NCBI RefSeq assembly: GCF_000317025.1
Contig: NC_019689.1
Span: 62,001 to 126,000, forward strand
Length of the DNA stretch: 64,000 nt
Source of the DNA: Pleurocapsa sp. PCC 7327
GTDB taxonomy: Bacteria; Cyanobacteriota; Cyanobacteriia; Cyanobacteriales; Microcystaceae
Direction: 5' to 3'
The notes beneath the pieces are model-generated. The model was given only the letters and a program-made list of their open reading frames with translations. It was not told where the DNA came from and did no database searches. Position 1 is the stretch's first letter, and every line of letters begins with the position of its first letter. Below, piece by piece: positions 17,601 to 24,908 of this stretch. Position numbers and translations under genes: made by a program.

Positions 17601-18263
17601 GGAGTTGTTTTCAGCGCTCAACAAATAAAACTGCAAGAACAGCAGGCTAATTTGACAGTACAAGCCGTTCGAGAAACCCTCAACCAGTCGTTAGATAGTA
17701 TTTCTGCTATCGGGGACGCATTTAAAGATGCCTCGGTGAAAGTCATGCGTCTGAGTCAGTCTTCCCAAAAGCTCTTTGAGGCAGTACGCACAATTAAGGA
17801 ATTAGCAAAGCAAATGACCCAACAATCGATGAATGTAACAATTATGGCAGGTCGAACCGGATATGTTGGGCAAGACTCTGTTGGCGAACTGGCTGAGAGC
17901 GTGCTATCTCTAACGCAGAAATTAGTCGAGGCGACAGCAAACATAGAACCGCTCTTTAGTGCGATCGAACTAGAAATCAAAGAACTGGCTTTTGGGATGG
18001 AGGAAGGGAAGCAACGGTTGTTTGGCGGAACTGAACCGATCGAAGAAACTCGGCAAAAGCTTGATTGGGTGATGACTGTCAATGACAAAACGAATGCTCT
18101 GGCAGACAAAATCGCCCAAGCTGCGACTAAAGGAGTTCAAACTTCGACCTCCGCTAGTCAATCGGTTCAGGAAGTTGCTAACCTTGCCAACCAGATTTTA
18201 GAGCAATCCATAGCTGTAACCGAATCCTTTAACAAGCTGGCAGCATTGACTCAAAAGCTTTAA
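14643..18263 (+). CDS. Soluble sensor with five tandem dual-Cys (DXCF-type) GAF domains and degenerate chemoreceptor tail
   Basis: 1206 residues without membrane segments, so probably cytoplasmic, unlike its paralogue at 7965. Five GAF domains repeat every 179 residues. DPCF cysteines are C112, C291, C470, C649 and C828; the partners 28 residues on are C140, C319, C498, C677 and C856, each followed by Tyr. GAF2 and GAF3 are nearly identical in DNA across about 260 nt, a recent internal duplication. From about 930 on there are long helices with heptads, including SQSSQKLFEAVRTIKELAKQ and VQEVANLANQILEQS. These resemble a chemoreceptor signalling hairpin whose conserved tip is lost. It probably forms an operon with the CheA-like gene 43 nt downstream. 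Confidence 0.82.
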   Translation: MTQTPPPEPSDGQNHFSQTSHGNNPPIENLAKTNSQSQVETRQLFEEAIRRLHQASKEEDILKVIVEEARKVFDCDRVVVYSLDRDSYGVVVAESVAPSWSKALGRTIEDPCFESRYLEEYKNGRVRAIDNIYKAGMTSCYLEQLEKLEVKANLVAPILDRGRLFGLLVAHQCSGTRIWQQVEIAFLTQLAKQAGFLLDRAQNKEETARLQQQTETETQWTNLLADISQQLYQSRNEEDILKASVREVRRVLNCDRVVVYGLNQDSYGVVIAESVAPGWTKSLGITIKDPCFEAKYLEKYKNGRVKALNNIYESGMTPCYIEQLEKLEVKANLVAPILDRGKIFGLLVAHQCSSSREWKQHEIAWMAQVAMQVGFALDNAKLLAERDRLQQQAETETQWTQYFTDAIQYIRQSPNEEDILKASVREVRRVLNCDRVVVYGLNQDSYGVVIAESVAPGWTKSLGITIKDPCFEAKYLEKYKNGRVKALNNIYESGMTPCYIEQLEKLEVKANLVAPILNEGKLFGLLVAHQCSEVRDWKQYEIRWAAQIATQVGFALDNAKLLNNSSDLQKRSDSETQWMQVLQECLQHLRQSSDREEILEATVEEARRILNCDRVLVYGLDRDSYGVVVAESVAPGWMRALGITINDPCFEVRYLEKYRNGRVKALNNIYEAGMTQCYIEQLEKLAVKANLVAPILYEGKVFGLLVAHQCSGARIWQPEEIEFLTRLAAQVGFVLEYAKLMSDREQLQKQVQIEVELTQYFTDAIQHIRSSLNQKHILEVSTEEVRRVLNCDRVVVYSLNRDSYGVVVAESVLPGYPKALGRTIEDPCFEARYLDKYKNGRVRALNNIREAGMTQCYIEQLEKLAVKANLVMPILNEGKLFGLLVAHQCSSPREWKQYEIRWVAQIATQVGFALDNATLLRQVKQSSQAAEHSSKEQHKQIELHKQEISEMLSQTDCQKLSTEALRQSEAIINILHKIQGVVDFARGVVFSAQQIKLQEQQANLTVQAVRETLNQSLDSISAIGDAFKDASVKVMRLSQSSQKLFEAVRTIKELAKQMTQQSMNVTIMAGRTGYVGQDSVGELAESVLSLTQKLVEATANIEPLFSAIELEIKELAFGMEEGKQRLFGGTEPIEETRQKLDWVMTVNDKTNALADKIAQAATKGVQTSTSASQSVQEVANLANQILEQSIAVTESFNKLAALTQKL

Positions 18264-18306
18264 ACGGTTGCAAAAACTTTCTTTCGTACCTAATAACAAG
18301 CAGGCT

Positions 18307-19707
18307 ATGGTTATCAATCCCGAATTAAGAGAGCAAGCCTACCAACTTTTTCGAGAAGAAGCTCTAGAACTCCTACAGCAGGTTGAAGAGATCTTGCAAG
18401 CGTTGCTAGACGACCCTAATTTAGCTAAACACGATGGCTTGAATCAAGCAATAAATTTTCTCGAAACCCTCCAAGACGGAGCTTCTCAACTTGACTTAAT
18501 TGAGGTTCAAATCTCAATTTATCATCTGCAATCTCTCTTAGGATCTCTCGAGCAAGAATCCGTTGAAATTAACCCCGAACTAACACGGGAACTCGAGCAA
18601 GCCAAAACCAATCTCCGGACAACGTTACTCGCTTGCTTCGACACGAACCCATCAGCAGAAAGCCCTGAGACTAGCAACAAAGACGAGCCATCGAATGCCG
18701 ACAAACCGAATATGGATATTCATGAGTCAATTTTATATATAGAACTAAGTCAGTCTCTCGAACGATTAGAAAAATTCCTATCCGCACCAGAGACGGATGT
18801 CCTAAAACTTAGGAGACATATAGAAGCCATTTTGGCTCTTGGGGAGATGTTGGGACTCTCTGAGTTAGTCGCGATCGCTCAAACTACTCTATCTGTTCTG
18901 CAAGCCAGCCCTAACATAGCTCGCACTATCGGTCAGCTAGCCTTAGTCTGCTTTTGTAGCGTTAGAGATCTACTCTCGCACAATAATCTGCCTACAGAAA
19001 TTTTAGAGCAATCTCTAACATTGATATCACAGTGGGATAAAAATCATCAAGACAAGGAGCCTGTGTCAGCAACAGTACAATTGTCTAAGCAGACATCGGA
19101 CAATCTTCTACTACCGGAAAAAACCCAAGCTCCAACTGAATTAGAGCTAAAAGCTTTAGCGAAGATGAATCCACCTGTCTCTTCAGAGTGGACGCTCAAG
19201 ACTTCCCAACTATTTGTTTGGTTAGTAGGAGATGCTATCTTTACCTTGCCCTGCAACAGGATTGAAGAAAATTTGCTGCCCAAAGTTATACAAATGATTC
19301 AATTTGAGAAGCGGCGGTTTTTGCAATGGCGCAAGCAAATTGCTCCAATTTATCAACTGTCCGAACTGCTAAGCAACTGTCCTTTGCCAGAACTAAATCC
19401 CAGCCAGGGTGGAGGAACTTCTTCTGGTGAGATAACGCTAACGCTGGTCATCAAACAAAGTCAGCAAATTATTGCCTTAGAGTCAGCGATCGACCATCTA
19501 ATTACCAAGTCAGAACTTGTTGTCAAGCCTTTCGATCCCGCACTCGTGCTTCCTAGTTATTGCTACGGCTACTGTGCCTGGGAAAGCGAGCGCCTTGTTA
19601 AAATCATCGATGTTGCTGCTCTGCTCGACGAGATCTTTTCTCAACATAAAATGTTAGAAAGGGGTAGTTTTGCCAAAACCCATCAAGGCGATCGCGTTTC
19701 AGTTTAG
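18307..19707 (+). CDS. CheA-like scaffold without kinase domain: HPt-like helices plus CheW-like C-terminus
   Basis: 466 residues from ATG 18307; a TTG at 18268 would add 13. The N-terminus (ELREQAYQLFREEALELLQQ) matches the first HPt helix of CheA, but the phospho-acceptor region reads INFLETLQDGASQL with no histidine. A second helical bundle (about 140-240) contains ALGEMLGLSELVAIAQ, again HPt-like without the histidine. The C-terminal 170 residues match the CheW-like domain of cyanobacterial CheA: FVWLVGDAIFTLPCNRIEE, FLQWRKQIAPIYQLSELL and SELVVKPFDPALVLPS. The dimerisation and HATPase domains are absent. It can at most be a coupling or decoy partner for the GAF-array receptors. The LRAT-like gene starts 8 nt after its stop. 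Confidence 0.75.
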   Translation: MVINPELREQAYQLFREEALELLQQVEEILQALLDDPNLAKHDGLNQAINFLETLQDGASQLDLIEVQISIYHLQSLLGSLEQESVEINPELTRELEQAKTNLRTTLLACFDTNPSAESPETSNKDEPSNADKPNMDIHESILYIELSQSLERLEKFLSAPETDVLKLRRHIEAILALGEMLGLSELVAIAQTTLSVLQASPNIARTIGQLALVCFCSVRDLLSHNNLPTEILEQSLTLISQWDKNHQDKEPVSATVQLSKQTSDNLLLPEKTQAPTELELKALAKMNPPVSSEWTLKTSQLFVWLVGDAIFTLPCNRIEENLLPKVIQMIQFEKRRFLQWRKQIAPIYQLSELLSNCPLPELNPSQGGGTSSGEITLTLVIKQSQQIIALESAIDHLITKSELVVKPFDPALVLPSYCYGYCAWESERLVKIIDVAALLDEIFSQHKMLERGSFAKTHQGDRVSV

Positions 19708-19715
19708 TCTATAGG

Positions 19716-20432
19716 ATGGGTTGTGTTGCCAAAAAATTATTCAATATGTCACGCGGGGATCAAATTTACGTCTACAGGGAATTAATTAACCTGCAAGGCG
19801 TTTACGAACATCACGGGATCGACTGCGGTGATGGGAGTGTCATTCATTATCGCAAACCCAGCGAAACCATCGAAAGAACCTCAATAGAAACTTTTACCAG
19901 AGGAAATCAAATTTACGTCAGAGAATATCCAACAGGATTTTGTTTTATTGCGGATGTCGTCGTCGATCGCGCCCAAAGTCGATTGGGCGAGCGAAAATAC
20001 AATTTACTATTCAATAATTGCGAGCATTTTGCAACTTGGTGTAAAACTGGCATTAGCGATAGCAAACAAATTAGAGAGTTTGTGCCAATCGTAACTCAAC
20101 TCAATACCTCTCAATTATACGAACCTCTCAAACAAGCTCTGCGAGGTTCAGATCCTAAAAATGCCCAACAGATCTTAAATGAAGCTTTGAGGGATATAAA
20201 AGTGGTCTGGGACGATATACAACCTCGCTATAAAGCAGCCCTTCAAGAAGTAGATGACTGGAATCGAGTAGCGGTAGAAGCCCTCAAGCTAAATCGAGAA
20301 GATTTAGCCAAGGAAGCCCTAAAACGAAAGCTAACCTCTAAAAAACAGGCTGGGGATCTGCAAGAACAATTGCAGCAGCTAGCAACAATAACAGAAACGC
20401 TGCTCCGTAACAGTCAGAATTTACAACCTTAA
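19716..20432 (+). CDS. LRAT/NlpC-type domain fused to a PspA-like helical tail
   Basis: 238 residues, or 228 if ATG 19746 is the true start, which is plausible because the fold begins at MSRGDQIYVY. The N-terminal domain has the lecithin:retinol acyltransferase layout: H33 (in EHHGIDCGDG), H44 (VIHY) and C102 in NNCEHFA, a Cys/His centre that usually acts on lipid acyl groups. Residues 165-238 are helical and resemble the PspA/Vipp1 coiled coil (LKLNREDLAKEALKRKL, then a Gln/Leu heptad run). Such proteins bind membranes. The gene lies 8 nt after the CheA-like gene, so both probably share a transcript. Acyltransfer at a membrane is an inference. Confidence 0.7.
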   Translation: MGCVAKKLFNMSRGDQIYVYRELINLQGVYEHHGIDCGDGSVIHYRKPSETIERTSIETFTRGNQIYVREYPTGFCFIADVVVDRAQSRLGERKYNLLFNNCEHFATWCKTGISDSKQIREFVPIVTQLNTSQLYEPLKQALRGSDPKNAQQILNEALRDIKVVWDDIQPRYKAALQEVDDWNRVAVEALKLNREDLAKEALKRKLTSKKQAGDLQEQLQQLATITETLLRNSQNLQP

Positions 20433-20510
20433 AAAACTTGACTGAGCGGTAAAACTTCAGAAAGCTGCTGATATGATTTTCCTAGCAAAATCCCCCTTAG
20501 CTGGAAACGA

Positions 20511-21395
20511 ATGACTTTTTCAAAACTCTCCTTGCCTTCGTGGTTGAACCTATTAGTGCGTCCTAGCATCTCATCGCAATTGATGCTCTTTGGACTAATT
20601 ATTACGGTTGTTTTCATCCTGCTAGCAATTTTCTGCCCGCTACTAACCGCTTGGGGACTCATCCCAGATCCTACCGATTTGTTAAGCAATAACCCTCTCG
20701 AACCCCCAGAAAGCCGCCATTGGTTCGGCACGAACGTTCGCGGCTACGACGTGTTTGCACGTACCCTCTATGGTTCTCAAGCAGCGTTAGAGGTCGTTCT
20801 TCTCGCTACCACTCTCTCCCTAATCATCGGCGTTCCCTTGGGGTTAATTAGCGGTTATCTCGGCGGTAGAGTCGATAAAATTCTGCTATTTTTAATGGAT
20901 ACTATTTATACGCTGCCGGGATTGTTGCTGTCGGTGACTCTAGCTTTCGTATTGGGGCGGGGAATTTTGAACGTCGCGATCGCAGTTAGCATTTCCTATA
21001 TCCCCCAATACTATCGCGTCGTTCGCAACCATACGACCAGCGTTAAAACAGAATTGTTCGTCGAAGCTGCACAAGCGATGGGGGCAACTCCTACTAGGGT
21101 TCTCTCCCGCTATCTATTTTTCAATGTCATTCAAAGCGTTCCCGTCCTATTTACCCTCAATGCAGCAGATGCGATTTTGATTTTAGGAGGATTGGGATTT
21201 TTGGGATTGGGACTGCCACAAGAAGTCCCGGAATGGGGACACGATTTAAAAGAAGCGATGCCAGATCTCTCGATCGGAATTTGGTGGACGACTTTGTTTC
21301 CCGGTCTTGCCTTGACTTTAATGGTAACGGGATTGTCTTTGTTAGGCGAGGGGTTGAGCGAGATCTTTAATCCTCGCTTGCGGAAAAAGATATGA
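20511..21395 (+). CDS. ABC transporter permease of the DppC/OppC peptide/nickel family
   Basis: 294 residues with about six membrane segments: one near 24-47, then a cluster from 95 onward. The EAA loop that contacts the ATPase is VEAAQAMGATPTRVLSRYLFF. HWFGTNVRGYDVFARTLYGSQ is the DppC-type motif after the first periplasmic loop, and FLGLGLPQEVPEWGHDLKEA is the usual C-terminal signature. The partner permease, ATPases and binding protein are not in the window, which is common in cyanobacteria, where these genes are scattered. The substrate (oligopeptide, or a compatible small molecule) cannot be read from sequence. Confidence 0.9.
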   Translation: MTFSKLSLPSWLNLLVRPSISSQLMLFGLIITVVFILLAIFCPLLTAWGLIPDPTDLLSNNPLEPPESRHWFGTNVRGYDVFARTLYGSQAALEVVLLATTLSLIIGVPLGLISGYLGGRVDKILLFLMDTIYTLPGLLLSVTLAFVLGRGILNVAIAVSISYIPQYYRVVRNHTTSVKTELFVEAAQAMGATPTRVLSRYLFFNVIQSVPVLFTLNAADAILILGGLGFLGLGLPQEVPEWGHDLKEAMPDLSIGIWWTTLFPGLALTLMVTGLSLLGEGLSEIFNPRLRKKI

Positions 21396-21564
21396 AGTGA
21401 GCTAACAGCATGTTGAGCGTCGCGATAGCACAGCGAAACATCTTCTACCAATTCGCAATTATCAGTTCGCAAAATTAGTCAGCATCTAATTAAATCTGTA
21501 TTAGGGGTAAAGAGGAGATACGTGCAAATTTGAATACAATGTAAAGATTTGTAACAATCGCCCT

Positions 21565-21822
21565 TCAAAGTAAGAGTATCCGTTCATCCAAGGATTGGGA
21601 AATCGCTTCCATATCAATCACATAATCCCCGAATCGTTTAATGTGAGTGGTTAAATAAGGACTCAAACAGGCCACATCCTCACGCTCCAGAAGATACCCC
21701 TCACTTTGAAGCTGCTGCAAAACCTCGGTCAAATCCACCACATTCTGGAAGATGACCGCATTAGCAATCAGGTCATTATACTTAATGCTCTTTTCCTGTT
21801 GTTCTGGGTCATTACTAGCAAT
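21565..21822 (-). pseudogene. Remnant of a Tn3-family transposase (C-terminal end only)
   Basis: An 85-codon open stretch without a start codon ends with TGA at 21565. It reads QEKSIKYNDLIANAVIFQNV, then EGYLLEREDVACLSPYLTTH and IKRFGDYVIDMEAI. This matches the extreme C-terminus of Tn3-type transposases (LVVNAIVLWNT...LSPL region). Upstream, the frame meets a stop at 21823-21825, only 16 bases before the phosphorylase start, so everything N-terminal has been lost. No 38-bp Tn3 terminal repeat was recognised nearby. The rest of this 445-bp gap holds nothing else I can name. Confidence 0.75.
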
Positions 21823-21840
21823 TTAATTTATAGTTAGAAA

Positions 21841-22620
21841 ATGAAACTTTATCACATCGGTTTTGGGACAGAAGATTTAGGCGACAATCCACCCAAGCTA
21901 GCATTTTTATCCGGGGAACCGGAGCGATCGCGCTACATTGCCCAAAACTACTTACGCGATTTTCGTTTATTATCAGACTATCGAGGACTCAATAGCTACT
22001 TGGGTTATCTATCTAACGGTCAACCTATTTTAGCTGCGACTAGCGGCATGGGCGCGCCTTCTCTTAGTATTGTCGTCAACGAATTGATTCAGGTTGGTAT
22101 TACCGAAATTATTCACGTTGGCACATGCGGTTCGATTCAGCCACACGTGCCAATAGGCAGTCTCGTTATCTCCCAAGCCGCTTTATGCCGACAGGGTGCT
22201 GCCAACGACATTGCCCCTCTAGAGTATCCTGCCGCCGCCGATCCCTTTTTGACCGTCGCTTTGGCGCGATCGGCGCAAGCATTGAAAGTCGATTATCATC
22301 TAGGCATTACTGCTTCTGTGGATACTTTTTATGAAGGTCAAGAGCGTTATGAATCTTCTGCTAATCCCCATCTGCAACGTTGGCTGCAAGGAATTACTCA
22401 AGAATATCGAAACTTAAATATTTTGAATTATGAAATGGAAGCAGGAACGTTGTTCAAAATGGCAGGAGTCTATGGCTTTTCTGCTGGCTGTATCTGTGCG
22501 GTAGTCGCTCAACGGATAGAAAAAGAAAGTATCGTTCTAGAGAGTAAAGGAGCTGCTGTTGAAAGCGCGATCGCAGTGGCAATGAAAGCAGCAGAAAGCG
22601 AGTTATATCAATTCCGTTAA
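21841..22620 (+). CDS. Nucleoside phosphorylase (uridine phosphorylase-like)
   Basis: 259 residues of the PNP/UDP superfamily, splitting nucleosides with phosphate into base and pentose-1-phosphate. Visible family motifs are the early phosphate-binding GEPERSRYIA, the GMGAPSLSIVVNEL loop, the strongly conserved IIHVGTCGSIQPHVPIGSLV, and NYEMEAGTLFKMA, where Glu-Met-Glu contacts the ribose. The order and spacing fit uridine phosphorylase and DeoD-like hexamers; base specificity is uncertain. It starts 19 bp after the Tn3 remnant, so its promoter region has been rebuilt by transposon loss or insertion. Confidence 0.85.
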   Translation: MKLYHIGFGTEDLGDNPPKLAFLSGEPERSRYIAQNYLRDFRLLSDYRGLNSYLGYLSNGQPILAATSGMGAPSLSIVVNELIQVGITEIIHVGTCGSIQPHVPIGSLVISQAALCRQGAANDIAPLEYPAAADPFLTVALARSAQALKVDYHLGITASVDTFYEGQERYESSANPHLQRWLQGITQEYRNLNILNYEMEAGTLFKMAGVYGFSAGCICAVVAQRIEKESIVLESKGAAVESAIAVAMKAAESELYQFR

Positions 22621-22746
22621 TATTGGAATTGTATACATAGTAGTTATAGTAGTGCGAGCATCCCGATCGCATATAGTCTTCCCTGCGTGAGTAAAACGAT
22701 AGAAATTCGTCTCTAGAGAACAACAATAATCACTATTAGCTCGACT

Positions 22747-23100
22747 TTACTTGCTGTGAATTGCGTGATTATCCCGATCCTGTGACTGTGAAGGTTCGAT
22801 CTGATACTTTACTAGATCGGCGAGATCCTGTAATTGAGCGATCGCTTCTGCGCCTTCTAGTTTCATCAATTCGCGATCGTCGCGCATTTCTGTCCAAGTG
22901 ATCCCATAATCGGACACCAAAAAGCGAATTAAATGATTCTCTCCCAGGCTAACCATAAATGAAGCGCTATTCATTTGGCTGCCGCAAGTATAGCAAGAAG
23001 CCAAATAGCCTCGGTTTTCAAGAACGATCGCCAATGCTTGGAGATTCATTACCAAGTCCCGAACAAATTGGCGGTGCTGTTGTGCTAGTCGTATAAACAC
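22747..23100 (-). CDS. DUF1815 family protein, GTG start
   Basis: 117 residues. I place the start at GTG 23100 because AGGAGG sits 7 nt upstream of it. An upstream GTG at 23121 would add seven residues and put the start before that ribosome binding site. The sequence begins VFIRLAQQHRQFVRDLVM and contains CYTCGSQMNSASFMVSL and LVSDYGITWTEMRDD, matching a small conserved cyanobacterial family (DUF1815) of unknown function. The two cysteines of CYTCG could bind a metal or be redox-active, which is a guess. Confidence 0.75.
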   Translation of the reverse strand: MFIRLAQQHRQFVRDLVMNLQALAIVLENRGYLASCYTCGSQMNSASFMVSLGENHLIRFLVSDYGITWTEMRDDRELMKLEGAEAIAQLQDLADLVKYQIEPSQSQDRDNHAIHSK

Positions 23101-23443
23101 CTCTATTCCTCCTAATAACACTCCTCATTATAAAACCTTAAGACTTTTTTAAGATTCTCGAGCGTGAAAATGATGTACCCTTTTGAAAATTAATAGACGC
23201 TATCCTCGCTGGCGAGCCACTATGCACTAGACTAGCTCGATTCTCTCGAATTGCCCAGTATCAAGAATTACACTTAAATTTCAGATAGCTACCTTAATCG
23301 ATCGTGCCCGTTTTTAAGAATTTAGGCATCATAGGCAATACATAATTTAACAAATGGAGCCAAACAAGGCGATTGTGCGTCGATCTAGCCGAAGGTGCTA
23401 CTCTAGTTGGGTGGAGTAGAATGCAGACTTCTAGATAGTAGCG
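23101..23443. other. Divergent intergenic region, no gene seen
   Basis: 343 bp between the DUF1815 gene (minus) and the ABA4-like gene (plus). It includes the DUF1815 ribosome binding site just inside its left end and the AT-rich run TTAAGACTTTTTTAAG. No tRNA-like or transposon-end sequence is evident. Confidence 0.35.
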
Positions 23444-23911
23444 ATGACGATTACTCAACTGTTTAATGTTTCCAATCTTTTCGTTTTGCCTTTCTGGGCA
23501 TTGATGATTCTCCTGCCTAACTGGGGAGTCACCAAAAAAGTGATGGAGTCCTTTCTTCCATTTGTAGCGCTTGCTGTGCTTTATATTTATTTTTTTGTTG
23601 GGGCTATTACGCCCGAATCGGCACAAGCCCTTGCCAGCCCTCAGTTAGCCGATCTCGCTAAGGCCTTTTCAGATGAAACAGTCATGGCAACGGGCTGGAC
23701 TCATTTTTTAGTAATGGATTTATTTGTCGGCAGGTGGATTTATTGGGAAGGACAGCGAACTGGCGTTTGGACGCTTCACTCTCTAATTCTTTGCCTGTTT
23801 GCTGGTCCTGTAGGGCTATTATCTCACATTTTGACGGCTTGGATTGCCAAGCGGTTTTTTTCGGCTATAGAAACAGAAGCGCCCTCTACTACAGCTACAA
23901 CTGAAAGTTAA
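23444..23911 (+). CDS. ABA4-like (DUF4281) membrane protein
   Basis: 155 residues, four predicted membrane helices (near 8-25, 36-56, 88-104, 110-135). LFNVSNLFVLPFWALMILLPNW and THFLVMDLFVGRWIYWEGQ are characteristic of the ABA4-like family. The plant member is needed for neoxanthin formation. Cyanobacterial homologues are of unsettled function, likely carotenoid-linked. The C-terminus ends in a Thr/Glu-rich soluble tail. The 3' end lies 4 bp from the convergent hydrolase gene. Confidence 0.8.
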   Translation: MTITQLFNVSNLFVLPFWALMILLPNWGVTKKVMESFLPFVALAVLYIYFFVGAITPESAQALASPQLADLAKAFSDETVMATGWTHFLVMDLFVGRWIYWEGQRTGVWTLHSLILCLFAGPVGLLSHILTAWIAKRFFSAIETEAPSTTATTES

Positions 23912-23915
23912 ATTT

Positions 23916-24785
23916 TTACCGGAAAAATTCTCGAATCGCCGAATATGTCTCTTCTGGGGCTTCTTCTGCGAGAAAATGACCGCAGTTAATAGCGTTTCCC
24001 TTCACGGCGATCGCCTTTTTCTTCCAAATTTCTAAAACATCACATTTGCGTCCAATTATTCCTTGTTCGCCCCAAAGTACCAAAAGCGGACAAGTGATTT
24101 TTTTGGCAAGATCTGCTTCATCATCAATGAGATCGATAGTAGCGCCAGCGCGATAGTCTTCACAGGTTGCATGAATCGTAGCGGGATCGTTAAAGCAACG
24201 AATATATTCTGCTAAAGCATCAGGGGTAAAAGCAGAAAAATCTTTACTCCAGGATTGCAAACAATGGCGTAAAAAATATTCGGGATTGGCACCGATTAAC
24301 GTTTCAGGTAGAGGATAGGGTTGTATGAGAAAAAACCAATGATAATAAGCACTAGCAAATTCTTTATCGGTAGTTTGGTAGAGATCGTAGGTAGGAAGGA
24401 TATCTAAGACAGCTAATTTTTTAACTTTTTCGGGATAATCTAGAGTTAAACGATGGGCAACTCTTGCTCCGCGATCGTGGCCGACGAGATAAAATTCTTC
24501 ATAGCCTAATTGCGACATAACTTCAACCCAATCTCGTGCCATTGCCCGTTTAGAATAATTGCTATGGTCTGGTTTTCCTTGAGGTTTAGAGCTGTCTCCA
24601 TAGCCTCTCAAATCAGCGATTATTACTGTAAAATCTTCGACTAAACGAGGTGCTATTTTGTGCCATATATAATGAGTTTGAGGATAGCCGTGGAGTAGTA
24701 AAAGAGGAAAACCTTTTCCAGCAGTAAATGTATTAATTTGAGCTTCAGTTGTATCAATGATTTTTTGTTGAAAGTTAGTTAGCAT
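23916..24785 (-). CDS. Fluoroacetate-dehalogenase-like alpha/beta hydrolase
   Basis: 289 residues from ATG 24785 (an upstream start at 24836 would add 17). The fold is alpha/beta hydrolase. With this start, residues line up almost one to one with the fluoroacetate dehalogenase active site as I remember it: nucleophile D104, R105 and R108 in GHDRGAR for the carboxylate, D128, the halide pocket H149-W150 in YYHWFF, Y211 and the catalytic H270 in CGHFLAEE. Family members defluorinate or dechlorinate 2-haloacids or act as epoxide hydrolases. A haloacetate substrate is likely; the natural compound is unknown. It is a single gene convergent with the ABA4-like gene. Confidence 0.82.
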   Translation of the reverse strand: MLTNFQQKIIDTTEAQINTFTAGKGFPLLLLHGYPQTHYIWHKIAPRLVEDFTVIIADLRGYGDSSKPQGKPDHSNYSKRAMARDWVEVMSQLGYEEFYLVGHDRGARVAHRLTLDYPEKVKKLAVLDILPTYDLYQTTDKEFASAYYHWFFLIQPYPLPETLIGANPEYFLRHCLQSWSKDFSAFTPDALAEYIRCFNDPATIHATCEDYRAGATIDLIDDEADLAKKITCPLLVLWGEQGIIGRKCDVLEIWKKKAIAVKGNAINCGHFLAEEAPEETYSAIREFFR

Positions 24786-24908
24786 GTATCTTTCGTTAAC
24801 TTCGGTAAATTTCGGTAAATTATTGACACCCGCCAAGAAATTAATTTCTTAGAACCAATAGATGAAGTCTACTTAACTAGAACGATTTTAGATGAATATC
24901 AAATCTGT

